DNA of 64,000 nt from Austropuccinia psidii (GCA_023105745.1 JALGQZ010000011.1:49028698-49092697); one strand, 5' to 3'. Shown: positions 1 to 11,728, numbered from the stretch's first letter. A program made the numbers and translations. The notes: generated by a model not told the origin, from the letters alone.

Positions 1-900
1 ATTATTCAAGTTTAGCACATTTCTGTCAAGAATTGGTGTAGACTGTCTTGGCAGATCATTCTTTAGTGATATATTGTTAATACTTGATTTAATATCTTCT
101 TTCAATTCAAGTCTTGCTTTATCACTTTCTTGAAATTGTTCTTGGAAAAGAGCTGCATTGTGCCAAGTTGAGTTTTCCAAGTTTTGAACTTGTATTCTTA
201 ATTCTTTTAACTGTCTATATATTAAAGAAATAGAGTTGTCATCTGGTTGATTGAGTAAGATAACCTTTGACTCAATTCTTGCACAAATTTGTGCCAAAGA
301 AAAAATATTTTCTTTATCAACATTTTCAAGGCCAATAATGGTCTTTTGTGATTCTTTTACTTGTAGTATCTCATTACCCAGCTTTTGTTGGATACACTCA
401 AATGTTTTGGACTTTGTTATAATTTCTTTATTACAACTTTCAATTTGGTTTAAAAGCTTTACAACATCTACTTCTTTCAAAAAGATTGGTTCAATCTTTC
501 CTCTTCCTTGTTTTTGAATTCCATCAGAGTTCTTGCCATAATGAACACATTGTCCATGGCTGTCTCCTCTTGGGAAACCTGTAATTCTGTGGGTAAGGCT
601 TGTTCCACTTGGGCTTTGCCTTTTGCTTGTCCTTCTGGTTGGTCTTTGGGGCTTTCTTGGGCTTGTTTGGCACTTGTTGAGGCAGGTTTTTCTTGTGGAG
701 GCTTGGGGAGCTTCCACTGGGCTGTTTTCCTTGCCTTGGGCCAACTTCTTCTTCTGGTCCTCTGATAAAATGCTTTGGTTTGTCAATGAAGCTTTTATCT
801 GTTGGAATTGTCCTTTGAAAGACATGGGTGTCCAACACTTCAGAAGTTCCTCTGTCTTTTCTGGCCCCATTAACTTCTTCACTTGAAGATATGAGTTCAT
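1..900 (-). CDS. Gypsy-A Gag, N-terminal part (partial, runs off left edge)
   Basis: This is the Gag polyprotein (particle protein) of a minus-strand Ty3/Gypsy element. The frame is open from position 930 to the window edge without a stop; the first ATG is at 900. The start of the protein carries a WTPMSFK...IK motif that aligns with WNPLSFK...IKKIK of Gypsy-B. A Lys/Gln/Pro-rich linker follows, then a long helical, probably coiled-coil stretch (VKESQKTIIGLENV), and at the edge LPRQSTPIL, which in related rust elements lies just before the Gag core. An in-frame TGA at 931-933 sits where Gypsy-B has Trp, so the original start was probably further upstream. It overlaps a second open frame (524-1231). 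Zinc knuckle and pol lie outside the window. Confidence 0.8.
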   Translation of the reverse strand, partial: MNSYLQVKKLMGPEKTEELLKCWTPMSFKGQFQQIKASLTNQSILSEDQKKKLAQGKENSPVEAPQASTRKTCLNKCQTSPRKPQRPTRRTSKRQSPSGTSLTHRITGFPRGDSHGQCVHYGKNSDGIQKQGRGKIEPIFLKEVDVVKLLNQIESCNKEIITKSKTFECIQQKLGNEILQVKESQKTIIGLENVDKENIFSLAQICARIESKVILLNQPDDNSISLIYRQLKELRIQVQNLENSTWHNAALFQEQFQESDKARLELKEDIKSSINNISLKNDLPRQSTPILDRNVLNLNN

Positions 901-1231
901 GGTGCCTATCCAAAGACTTGGGAGAAGTTCTCACTCTTGCTGTTTGGCGGCCATAAACCAGTTCTTGTACTGAGACTGGTAAATCTCCACTGCTGCCTGT
1001 TGGAAATGATTCAGGTCTAACAACAATAGCAGTTATTTCAGCTTCTGGACTCTCAATAAGAGGTTCAAAGGTGCTGGCTAACCTTTGGGAACTGGTGGAA
1101 GTTATGGAAACCTCCATTTGTGCCTCTCCTCTGGGCTGACATTCTTGTCTTTTTGATTTGTGACTGGAATGTCCTGGTCCAGATCCATTTGATTGGATGG
1201 AGTAGTTACTTCCACTTCTAGTAGGAGTCAT
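524..1231 (-). CDS. Gypsy-A upstream/leader ORF overlapping gag (235 codons)
   Basis: An open frame starts with MTPTRSGSNYSIQS. This resembles the MTARRGSQYSIQS start in Gypsy-B (16809), so the N-terminus is a conserved part of these rust Gypsy elements. The protein is Ser/Lys/Gln-rich with no catalytic domain I recognise. From about 930 down to 524 it overlaps the gag frame, which lies +1 to it. It may be the true N-terminal part of Gag, joined by a frameshift (mutational or programmed), or a separate overlapping protein. The C-terminal part may be a chance overlap in a purine-rich, stop-poor stretch. Confidence 0.6.
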   Translation of the reverse strand: MTPTRSGSNYSIQSNGSGPGHSSHKSKRQECQPRGEAQMEVSITSTSSQRLASTFEPLIESPEAEITAIVVRPESFPTGSSGDLPVSVQELVYGRQTARVRTSPKSLDRHHELISSSEEVNGARKDRGTSEVLDTHVFQRTIPTDKSFIDKPKHFIRGPEEEVGPRQGKQPSGSSPSLHKKNLPQQVPNKPKKAPKTNQKDKQKAKPKWNKPYPQNYRFPKRRQPWTMCSLWQEL

Positions 1232-1925
1232 TGCATGTCAATTTTAAGAAAAAATAGACTAAGAGTGGATTTAATTCACCTTCTGGACCTTTAAAGGGTT
1301 CTTTGGTTATTAAACCCCTTGGTTCTGGGCTCGTTTGAATTTCAATACTAGACTCTGAAGCTTCAGAGTCTCAAGAGCTGTCTCTAATTGATGACACTAG
1401 AGAAAAATAAAAATATAAGTTATTTTATCAAACAATAAAAATAACTTATAAACTCAACTTATTGAATAAAGTTGTTTTAATTTAATTTATGGCAAATCAT
1501 GTCAAAGTTAAAGAAAAATGTCTAAGATTAAAAAAAATGATTTTAGTAAAGATTTCTAATTTTTAATTTTTTATTTGATTTTATATGTTCTTTGAAGAAA
1601 TAATAATTATGCAATTAATAAGTTATTAATTAAAACTGTATTACTATTCACTTTATACTAGAATAACTCAAAGAATAAATTTCAAGTCTGTGATGTAAAA
1701 AAGCCACTAGTTAGACAGAATAAATTTATTCCAAGTCACTCAATAGTATATTGCTTCAAACAATATTCTTAAGAAAAAATAACTTTATTAATATTATAAA
1801 GATTATCTATAAGGGATAAGTCCCAAAAAATCCAATATCAAAGTAAATATGGCAATTTTACGTCAAAAAACAGTAAAAGAAGGTTTAGAATATGATTTAT
1901 GTCCTCAATAGTTGGTTGAAATAAT
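1232..1925 (-). other. Gypsy-A 5' leader (untranslated region)
   Basis: This AT-rich stretch lies between the primer-binding site and the first gag ORF. Near 1260-1400 a short open stretch (GLITKEPFKGPEGEL on the minus strand) resembles leader ORFs at the same place in Gypsy-B and Gypsy-C and is followed by a GTGA sequence that could be a 5' splice site. Nothing else is seen. Confidence 0.5.
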
Positions 1926-1938
1926 GGCCAGGCTCCCA
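1926..1938 (-). other. Primer-binding site of Gypsy-A
   Basis: On the minus strand TGGGAGCCTGGCC follows the LTR end after two bases. It begins TGG, as expected for pairing with a tRNA CCA 3' end, and matches TGGGGGCCTGGCT (Gypsy-B) and TGGGGGTCTGGCC (Gypsy-C) at the same place. The tRNA was not identified. Confidence 0.75.
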
Positions 1939-1940
1939 AA

Positions 1941-4094
1941 TGTAAGGTTTGTCTATGAAACTCTTGATAATAGTAGCAATATCAAGAGTACTATGACTGT
2001 CCTCAGTAGAAAAATATAATATAATAAAATATTATAGCCACAAATTTAAATATAATTATTAAAATCAATTAGATAAGAAAATAAATCTAATTATTATTAT
2101 ATAAAATAAGAATAAAAAAAATATAATAATTATTCTATTATTGTTATACTCACTGACAATTATAACAATAATAAGTGTAAAGCTCTTAATGAGACAATCA
2201 CACATGGAAAATATAAATATTTAAGCACCTATAAACAATATATAAGTATTATTTATAAAGGAATCAAAACACACACCGTGCAGAAATAATTCTTATAGAA
2301 AAAATTCTATATAAAAAAACTAATAATAGATGAAAAAAGATATAGAATTTTAGAGAAAACTTACTTACAATATTTATTTAATACAACAAGTCAAACAAAA
2401 AAAGTTATTATATTAAATAATAATTATAAGTTAAAAACAAGCCAAAAATGAATATTTTAAAAGATAAAACAAACTTTTATAATAAAAAATATGATTAAAT
2501 AGATTTTGAGAGGCGTTTGTAGATCTTAAAAGATATTTTAAAAACAATAATTTTATAAAATAAAATATATTATAGGTGATTACAATAATAATCTAACTTT
2601 TATGATTTCAACTCTTTAATTTAAGATTTATAGAGAATAAAATACATAAGAAACACTTTAATATTAAGATCTTGTATATAATAAAACTTTAGCTGTTTAA
2701 ATGTCTAATATGATTGGATTAATAATTGATTATGGACAAAAGCAGTGATGAAAAGCCTCTTTTTATGTCCACAGAGCAGCTCTCATGATACATAATGAGT
2801 ATAGAGGGCATGCTCAGGTCAAAACTGTCAAAACATGCTTAAAAATGAGGTTCTTAACTTAAGGTAACTTATTCTTAATTCTAATTTAAAGTTACCAGTG
2901 TTATTCTTAACTCCAAGTAACTTTAATCCTCATTTAAGTTAATTATTTTAATTTTTGATATAAAATAAGTTTATTTATATTAAAGTTCATCACATGAACA
3001 ACTTAAAAATAGAGCTTCAAGCAGAAATCTCTTAAAATCAATTTTTAATCAATTTTAAAGAAATATTAATTTTCTTTAGGCATAATTAAAAGAGTAAATT
3101 TCCAGGCTAATTGCCCAGGAAATATTTTTATAGAATATACTTAAAATTTAATTTAAATATAGATAATATTGAATTGTAAGCTGTGTGAAAATTACAAGCA
3201 TATCCATTGAGAATGGAATTTTTAATGAATTTTTGAAGTTATTGCTATTTTTCCATGTAAAATAGAAATACACACTAAACCTTAACTTCTGATAAGGTTT
3301 TGATGATTGTAAATTTACAGTTTTAAGCTTATTTAAGCTTTGACAGGTCTTAAGACTCTGATTTCAAGCCTGTGTATTGGGATTTACCCTTTGGCAGCTT
3401 GAAATTCCTGTCCAGACTGGGTTAACACCAGTTTAAACTTTAATGTTGGATCAAAGTCTAATCTTAAAGCTTAAATAAGGTTGAAAATCCTCCAATAAAG
3501 GTGGACAACCTTAATTGAATCCTTGCAGATCCAAAAAGTTGGGTACCCCAGCTCTGTATGGTCTTTTTCCTTTGTACCACCTTTTTGCATGGCTTTTGCC
3601 TTTTTATTTATCTAAAGCCATACTATGGCCTTAAACACTTTTAAAGTGCGCTCACGCAGGATTTACATTCTGTATGGCAAATCCTTAGCCAATTCAGTAA
3701 ATATACACAACACCTCAATTTTAACTAAAATTTTGGTAAGTTTGCATAAACCTTGTGCAACTTGAAATTTAAGCTTATTTAAGCTTAAATTTAACAGTTT
3801 TATAAAAATGTTAAAAAAGTTACATTAGTACTGTGAGATTCTTAAATCTTCCAATAACATAAGAAATAAGCCTTTTTGGGTATAACACCCTATGGGTGTA
3901 CCCTAGGTTATTTTTGGTGTAGAATCCAAAAATGATGTAATATTTATAACTTTGTTTATCCAAAAAAAGTTATACTTATTTTTTGTTATTTTTTATGTTA
4001 AATTCAATTTAAAAGTCTGTTAAAGACTAAATGAACTGTATATAAAATCATTTGTGGCCTTATGGGTATGTTATACATACCTCACAGGCTTACA
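1941..4094 (-). repeat. LTR-A copy 1 (shared by two tandem Gypsy-A units)
   Basis: A 2154-bp LTR reads TGTAAGG...CTTACA on the plus strand. It is homologous to 4344-5370 and to 7450-8950 plus 19487-19820. On its low-coordinate side is a PBS and gag, so it serves as a 5' LTR for the unit leaving the window. On the high-coordinate side is a polypurine tract and a pol tail, so it is also the 3' LTR of a second unit. It carries two hairpins near the PBS side (1960-1989 and 2137-2172). Confidence 0.85.
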
Positions 4095-4343
4095 TTCCCT
4101 ACCACCAAAAAAGATTGTACCACAATTTTCTTTTAGTAGTATACCCCCAGGTTAATTTGGGGTGGGTGGGTATCATCCACAGTCCAACCTATCTATGTAT
4201 ACTTCCAAATATGTAAAGCACACAATTCAGATTTCTCATTGAGGAACTGGTCTTCTCTCATGTATGATTCTTCTGAGAAACGTTTGGGAATCAGGTATCT
4301 TTCCTGCTACAATCCATTCATCTTCATGTTGTGGATTTCCTTT
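4095..4343 (-). pseudogene. Gypsy-A pol 3' tail and polypurine tract
   Basis: The minus strand has a polypurine stretch (GGTGGTAGGGAA) abutting the LTR. From about 4343 down to 4240 lies a fragment reading GNPQHEDEWIVAGKIPDS, which corresponds to the end of the chromodomain-bearing integrase tail of these rust Gypsy elements. The rest of the internal region is gone: the fragment joins directly to LTR-A interior sequence at about 4344. It is an internal deletion derivative, not functional. Confidence 0.7.
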
Positions 4344-5370
4344 CTCTAGGTATAATTGAAAGAGTACTTTTCCAGGCTAATTACCAATATAACCTGTATA
4401 TAAAATATACTTAAAATTTAACATATACACAGATGACATTTAATTGTAAGCTGTGTGAAGTTTCAAGCAAATCCATTAAGATTTGGATTTTTAATGAATT
4501 TTTGAAGTTATTGCTATTTTCCCAAGTAAAATAGCAATACACACTAAAAATTAACTTTTGATAAGGTTTTAATACTTTTAGCTTTAAAGGTTTAAGCTTA
4601 AATAAGCTTTTTAAGCTTTGACAGGTCTCAGAACTTCAATTTCAAGCCTGACTATTGGAATTTACCCTTTGGCAGCTTGAAATTCCTGTTCAGATTGGGT
4701 TAAAACCAGTTTAAACTTTAATTTTGGATCAAAGTCTAATCTTAAAGTTTAAATAAGGTTTAAAATCCTCTAATAAAGGTGGACAACCTTAATTGAATCC
4801 TTTCAGATCCAAAAAGTTGGGTACCCCAGCTCTGTATGGTCTTTTTCCTTTGTCCCACCTTTTTGCGTGGATTTTGCCCTTTTATTTATTTAAAGCCATA
4901 CTATGGCCTTAAACAATTTTAAATTGAGCTCATGCAGGATTTACATTCTGTATGGCAAATCCTTAGCCAATTCAGCAAATATACACAACACCTCACCTTT
5001 AACTAAAATTTTGGTAAACTTACATAAAACTTATGAAACTTTAAATTGAAGCTTATTTAAGCTTAAATTTAACTATTTTAATTTTGTTTAAAACAGCTAC
5101 ATTAGTACTGTGAGATTCTTAAATCTTCCAATAACATAAGAAATAAGCTTTTTTGGGTATAACACCCTATGGGTGTACCCTAGGTTATTTTTGGTGTAGA
5201 ATCCAAAAATGATGTAATATTTATAGCTTTGTTTATCCAAAAAAATCATACTTTTTTTTTGTTATTTTTTATTTTAAATTCAATTGATAAGTCTGTTGAA
5301 GACTAAATCAACTGTATATAAAATCATTTGTTGCCTTATGGGTATGTTGTACATACCTCACAGGCTCACA
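4344..5370 (-). repeat. LTR-A copy 2 (truncated)
   Basis: About 1 kb aligns with 3075-4094 of LTR-A copy 1 and ends in the same way (ACCTCACAGGCTCACA). The PBS-proximal half is missing; the left border is the deletion junction with the pol tail, where both parent sequences read a short TTTCTTT(C)TAGG-like stretch (microhomology). Confidence 0.75.
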
Positions 5371-5394
5371 CTAGTGAGAGTAAATTTAAAGGCA

Positions 5395-6765
5395 TAATTT
5401 GGTGACCAAAAAAGAAAAACCATGAATATGGTGTGGTAGACCATTACAAGGCATGATGGGGACTTTTAGGAAGCCATAAAGAGAATCATCTACCGTATTT
5501 TGATAGTTGGCCATCTGTAGGGATAAAAGAGAGTTTCAAGGTATTCCTCTCTGTGGTTGTAACCATGATGTACATTACCTAACAGTCTGATATAGAAAAA
5601 GGATTTTTACATGCTTAAATGAAAACGACTGTGTATGGAAGAATTTTACAAGGATTTGAAATAAAATGGAAAGAAGTGTAGGTATGGAAACTAAAAAGGT
5701 AATTTTATGGCATGAAGCAAGCCCCTCAGATGTCACAGCTCAAAACAATCAGAATCTCAGATAAATATGGCATGGCCAAATCAAGGCTGACTGACTCTCT
5801 GATTCCTGATGAATATCAATTACTAATACTTCACCTGAATGTGGATGATGAATTACTCATTGGAAAGAAAGAATAATTGGTCTTAACCTTAAAGGAGGTC
5901 ACTTTAAAGCTTAAGAATAAGCCAAATCAATATTTAGGCTATATGTGAGAAGAGAACAAGGATGGATTGGTAGGTTTGAGTCAATCTGATATGATAAAAA
6001 AACATCTAACCAAAATGATATTAGTGGAAGAAAATGTGTAAAGACACTATTTAATGCAAATTTTTATGTGGAAATAGATGAAAATTATGAATTTGTTGCT
6101 ATTGATCTATTCCATGGGGGCGTTGGTAGTCTAAACTATCTTTCCCAGAACACATTAATCAACATAATTTTGGAATTGAATCAAATATCAAGATAATTAG
6201 TTCAACCCACTCTTGAGCACTGGAAAGCCATCAAGTACCTTATGAGATACATGAAGGCCACATTAAATTTTTTCTCAGGATTCACTAAAAAAACAAAAGA
6301 TGAAAGATTTATTTTGAAAGCATGGCTTTATCCCAAATATGATAAGGATGAAGCTGATAGGAAAGAAATTTAAGGGATACTGGCTGCAGTATATAGTAGT
6401 ACAACATAGCTGTTAAGAAAGAAATAGACTGTTTTGGAACATTCCACAATGGAAGATGAGCTTATTGCTATGAATATCTGCGCCAAGAAACTGCTTTGGA
6501 TGTCAGTTTAATTGATATGAATTAGTATAGAGGCTTCTAAGCCAGCCTTTTTTAATAAAAACTCTGGTGCAATAAAAATATCTAAGCAAGAAGTGCTCAA
6601 TGCAAAGAAAAAGACTCTTGAGATAAATTATTAATACCTCAGGGAAATTGGAAACTGTAAAGCTTGGGACTAAAGATATATTTGGAATTTTTTTGGCTAA
6701 AAGATTAGGGGTTTAGAAGTTGACCAAGGCATATCCTTAAGTGACTCTTAAGGAGCTCTGAGGAG
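5395..6765 (+). pseudogene. Copia-I reverse transcriptase-RNase H relic
   Basis: This is a decayed plus-strand Ty1/Copia pol. Across shifted frames one reads a YFDSWPSVG stretch (compare YYDTWASVG in Copia-E), FYGMKQAPQMSQ (compare LYGTKQAPRMWQ), LHLNVDDELLIGK (the RT active-site region, VDD), QYLGY, and the RNase H-region WKAIKYLMRYMKATL. It is the same family as Copia-E but full of stops. A GGAGCTCTGAGGAG polypurine tract ends at 6765. Gag, protease and integrase are absent. Confidence 0.75.
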
Positions 6766-7449
6766 TGTTGAGAAAAGAACATTCATTAAAGGTTAGTGAG
6801 AAAATGTATATGTAAGGAAGTGCATTAACAATCAAGGAATTAGGGAATAATATCTGATTTGAATAATATTAAAAAACCAATTCAGGTATTTAATTGGGAA
6901 TACTATAGAATAATCAGATATGTATGCCTTGAAATGCTCCTTCTCATCAGCTATCATCAAATTTCTTACAAAGATATAAATAAACAATGTAATTAATGTA
7001 AAATAAGAACAATTATATTTCTCTAACACTCATTTAACTTGTTACTTTTCTGTTACCATATTCTCTATCCTTCATTAATACTTATCCAGTACTAAGACAT
7101 CAAAATAACACTTGACTAAGCACGGCTTAGGGCTCATAGAGGTATAGAAAAACATGAATTGGTTGAGTATAAAGTAATGAATAAACTAAACTTTACAGCT
7201 TATTATATTTCAGAGTGTTTTTGTGTGATTTTCTTACAATATTTTTATAGTACTGCTTATTTCATATCTTAACAATTGAGGCATTTTTATGCAATAATCT
7301 GAATGAGTTGAGTGTTACTTTGCATTAATTCACTATATAATTTAGTATTATTATTCACCGGTTCTGTATATAAACTAAATTAATTTAAATATTAATGACT
7401 TGAGCTCATTGAAAAGGGCTAATAAGAGCTTGATTCAGAAAGCTTCATA
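6766..7449 (+). repeat. Probable 3' LTR of Copia-I and flank
   Basis: TGTTGAGAAAAG begins directly after the Copia-I polypurine tract, as expected for an LTR start. No second copy is in the window, so the end cannot be placed; it lies before LTR-A copy 3 at 7450. Short ORFs here look like chance reading of AT-rich DNA. Confidence 0.45.
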
Positions 7450-8950
7450 TGTAAGGTCTGTCTATGAAACTCTTGATAATAGTAGCAAATATCAAGAGTA
7501 CTATGACTGTCCTCAGCAGACAATATAATATGATTAAATATTAAAAACACAAACTTATATAATTATTATATATATAAAAAGAAGAAATTTAATTATTATT
7601 AAATAATTTAATAATGATTTGTTTTAATATTTATAATAAATTATAATTGTTCTATTATTGTTTTAGTCATACACAATTATAATAATAAGAAGTGTAAAGC
7701 TCTTAATGAGACAATTACACATGAAAAATAATGTTATTTATCCACTTATGAATAATATAAATATTATTTATAAAAGAAATTATCACACAAACTGTGTAGA
7801 GATAATTCTTAAAGAGAAACTCTATATATAAAGCTAATAATAGATGAAAAATATAGAACTTTAGAGAAAACTTACTTATAATATTTATTGAATACAACAA
7901 GTGAAACAACAACAAATATTATATTAGATAATGATTATAATGTAAAAAAATGCCAAGAATCAATATTTTGAGATATAAAACAACTTTTCATGATAAAAAT
8001 ATGATAAAAGAGATTTCAAGGGGAATTTGTGGACTTTAAAAGGTATTTAAGATAAGGATTTCATATAAAAAGCTTTATTGGTTATTAAAACAATAATCTG
8101 AATTCTCTGATATAAATTCTTTTATTTGAAATTAATAAAGAATAAAATAACCTAAGAATTACTTTAATAAGAATATTTCATATTTAATAGAACTTTATCC
8201 CTTTAAAGGTCTAATATAATTGGAATGATTGATTGGTTATGGATAAAAACACTGATGTGCAGGGTCATTTTATGTCTACAAAGCAGCTCTAATGATTAAT
8301 AATGGATATATAGGGCGTTCTCAGGTCAAAACTGAAAATCCATGCTTAAAAATAACGTTCTTAACTTAAGATAACTTACTTTTAATTCCAATTTAAATTT
8401 ACCAGTGTTATTTTTAGCTCCAAGTAACTTCAATCCTCTTTTGGATGAATTAGTTTAAGCTTTAATATAAATTAAGCTTATTTACATTAAGTTTTATCAC
8501 ATGAAAAACTTAAGCTAGAGCTTCAAGCAAAAACATTTTGAACTGAACTCTTAGTTATTTTTTAAAGAAATATTTATTTTCTTCCAGTATGATTCAAAGA
8601 GTAATTCTCCAGGATAATTACCAATAAAACCTATTTATAAAAGATAATTAAAAGGTTATATATAACTAGATAACATCAAACTTCAAGCTGTGTGAAAATT
8701 TCAAGAAAATCCGGTTAGAATTGTATTTTTGATGAATTTTTGAAGTTATTTCTATTTTTCCACATAAAATAACAATACACACCAAACCTCAACTTTTGAT
8801 AAGGTTTTAATTCCTTTAAATTTAAATTTTTAAGATTATTTAAGCTTTCAAAGCTTATAAAAGTTTGATTCAAAGTCTGCATATTGGGATTTACCCTTTG
8901 GAAGCTTGAAATTCCTGTCCAAATTAGGATGAAACCAGTTTAAACTTTAA
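7450..8950 (-). repeat. LTR-A copy 3, first segment
   Basis: It starts TGTAAGGTCTGTCTATGAAAC and aligns with LTR-A copy 1 from 1941 to about 3444. It has no adjacent PBS, unlike copy 1. It is interrupted at 8950 by Gypsy-B; the homology resumes at 19487. Confidence 0.8.
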
Positions 8951-10912
8951 TGTAAGGTTTGACTATGAAACAATAAGTAAAAATCACTAATATTTTACTT
9001 ATTGCACTATGAATGTCCTTATAAATAAAATAAATAAGATAAAGATAATTCTAATAATGAAGAATCATTATAATTATGGCGTAAAAACAATTATATTATT
9101 GAATAAATATAATAATATAATAAAGAAATATATTAATATAAGATAATTAATATATTTAAAAGCACTTTATTATTGTTACCAACAAGTAATAAAGGTGTAA
9201 AAAATTGGTTTTTATTAATAAAAAACAATTAATAGAAATAATATTACTAATATTAAAGTTATGAATCAATATAAATACTATTTATATTAATTATAGAATT
9301 ATTTAAAGTAATAATAGAGAGAAAATTATTATAACAAGAAGAAATAACCTACTTTTAATACTTGATATAATAATTTTGAATAATTTTACACCAAAATATG
9401 TAAGTACAACTTTTTTAAATTGTATTTACAAAAGGTTTAAGAGAAAGTACAAATATTCTTGATTTTACATGGAATTGAGGTTTTTAAGAGAATTTTAAAC
9501 AAAACAGCTATATAAATATAATAATCATGTCAAAGATGATTATTATAATAAGATTATATTTGGTATTTAATAATATAAGAGTATTATATATAAAGAATAA
9601 AGAAATTGCCTTTTGATTTAAATATTGTATTGTTTTGTAAGCATCTGAGGGGAAAACAGAGTAAAAAGAGCTCTATTTATAGTAAATACCTCCCTCCTAG
9701 AGTCCATAAGGATTGTAGTAGACGTGTACTAATGCTTTCTACCAGAATTGATCAATATTTTAAGGTTTGATGATGATTACATCATGATCAAACCATCTTA
9801 CCTCATAATTAGGCCATTATTTAGAGTTATCACTATAATACTAAGTTTGATGACATCATAGGCTTGGCAGAAGCCTGAACTTTGTGCATTTTATTAGTAT
9901 TAATCATATGTTAATAGTATTCACAAGTTGTATTACTTATATGACTATTAAACTTAAAATAAGATTACAGTGAGTGATCTTAAATGATCAAATTTAAGCT
10001 CAAACTTTGATAATTAATAAATTTTAATTTATACATGCTAAAGATATTCTGAGCGTGGATTCTGATAGCTTGGAATGTGCTCATTACACTGGCCAGAGAA
10101 TTTTATTACATCATCAAAACTCTATTTTTGATGATTTTTCTTGTAACTCATCTTTTCTGTTGAAATCTAATATTTTAAACTTCAAACCATGATTTCAAGG
10201 GGATTATACCTTGAATATTGTAATGTAAAAAAATGTCATTCTTCACGAGTGGTCTAGTGGAATCTGACTGTTTACGTTTTTTAAGTTTGGACCACTTTCA
10301 CCACAAAGTGGTCAACAGCTCTATTGATTTTAATCAATAATCCATTACAGGTTTTAACCTTTTTTATAACTTATGAAATAAAGTTTATTTCTGTGTTCAT
10401 ACAGTATTTACGTGGTGACTTTATTTTTGGTTTATCACCCTATCATGTATGTTTCAAAAGATATTAGCTAAGATCCTTGAATATATGCATTGACCAAAAA
10501 ATTGCATATATTCAGCTTGACTCCTTAAGTATTGACTTTGGAGATTAGCTTCTTAATTGTTTTATATTTAGAATTGTATGGGGAATCCAATAGTACAATT
10601 CATTTCACATGTTGCTTCATTTGTATTTGAAATAATTAAGGATTCATTTTTTTATAAGGTGTTATTACTTATAACTCATTAAATATTGACTTTACAGATA
10701 TGCCATAAAAATGGTATATGTGTATTTTACCATGAGTGATCCAATGGTGTAATTTATGTTTCATGTTTATTCATTGGCTTTTAAGTTAAGCCAAGTTTTA
10801 TGCCTATTTATGGCAGTTTTGTAGTTTTTAAGGTAATTAATTTTAAGGTATAATTATTTTAAATATTTCTTGCAGCCTTTTTGGGTATGTGGTCATACCT
10901 CAAAGGTTCACA
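8951..10912 (-). repeat. Gypsy-B 3' LTR (LTR-B copy 1)
   Basis: A 1962-bp LTR reads TGTAAGG...GGTTCACA on the plus strand and is highly similar to 17518-19481 and to the solo copy ending at 39179. It contains the inverted repeat AATAAGTAAAA/TTTTACTTATT near its PBS-side end, as in the other copies. Confidence 0.9.
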
Positions 10913-10930
10913 TTCCCTACCACCAAAAAG
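10913..10930 (-). other. Gypsy-B polypurine tract
   Basis: The minus strand reads TTTTTGGTGGTAGGGAA immediately before the 3' LTR. This is the usual position of the plus-strand primer. The same motif lies beside LTR-A copy 1. Confidence 0.7.
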
Positions 10931-11114
10931 GATTGTACCACCATCTGATATATGTAATTAGGGTATCATCCACTGTCCTATCTCTTCAATAGAATTTGTT
11001 AGTCTTGAAGCCCAATAATGCTTGATTTTTGCATTATTTAGGTTTTCTTTCATGTCTGAACCTTCTTAGTAGCTTATTAGAATTTGTTATATCTTTCTCA
11101 AGTAGCCATTCATC

Positions 11115-11666
11115 TCATTGAGTTGAATTTCTATACCTTACAAGGTATTCTCTTTGTTTTTTGTTTCTTGTCCTTCTTTCTCTAAGAACTTTCAAGATTT
11201 TCTTTTCCTCTCCTTCTTCCAAGGGGAATATTTCAAGTGGGGGTTTATTTCTTAGTGGAAATAGCTCCTTATCACTTGAGCTGTAAGGTTTTATCAGACT
11301 TACAGGGAAAGTTGGGTGTTTGTTCATTAATTCACCTGTGAGTTCCAATTGCACAGCATTGGGTCCATGAAGTGCTTTTATCATAAATGGTCCCGCAAAG
11401 GAATCTTTCAATTTCTTTGGGACTTTTATGTTATTAAAATTAAGGGTTGATACTAGGACCAAGTCTCCCATTTTGAAGTCAGGTGGTTTATGAATTTTAT
11501 CCCATCTTTCTTTTGCATATTTGAAAGAATCTTGCATACCTCTGTTTGCATGGTGTCTTGCTTTGTCAAGCATTATCTTAAAACTGCTTTCTGTTGGATG
11601 TATATCCACTAAGTCCTTCTTGAGGGTATTGTAAGGAAGTCTTGGATTCCAGCCTTTTTCTAGCAT
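11115..11666 (-). CDS. Gypsy-B integrase C-terminus with chromodomain-like tail
   Basis: The 183-residue ORF is the C-terminal part of integrase: an alpha-helical segment (EKGWNPRLP), KMGDLVLVSTLNFNN, the GPF/Y motif (AGPFMIKALHG), and then KKILKVLRERR...QREYLVRYRN, typical of a chromodomain. Chromodomains of Gypsy integrases bind histone marks and guide insertion. The frame ends at a stop after NSTQ where related copies continue into a DEW motif; related residues follow in other frames downstream. A frameshift separates it from the integrase core at about 11667-11728. Confidence 0.85.
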   Translation of the reverse strand: MLEKGWNPRLPYNTLKKDLVDIHPTESSFKIMLDKARHHANRGMQDSFKYAKERWDKIHKPPDFKMGDLVLVSTLNFNNIKVPKKLKDSFAGPFMIKALHGPNAVQLELTGELMNKHPTFPVSLIKPYSSSDKELFPLRNKPPLEIFPLEEGEEKKILKVLRERRTRNKKQREYLVRYRNSTQ

Positions 11667-11728
11667 TGCTTGTGTTTTGCCAGTAGAAGAGTGGATTGAT
11701 GTTTCATATGCCAGTTCAAGAGCTGGTA

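Noticed and set aside
251..886. Plus-strand ORFs opposite Gypsy-A gag (251-517, 508-765, 623-886)
   Set aside because: Antisense shadows of gag; hydrophobic low-complexity translations with no motif.
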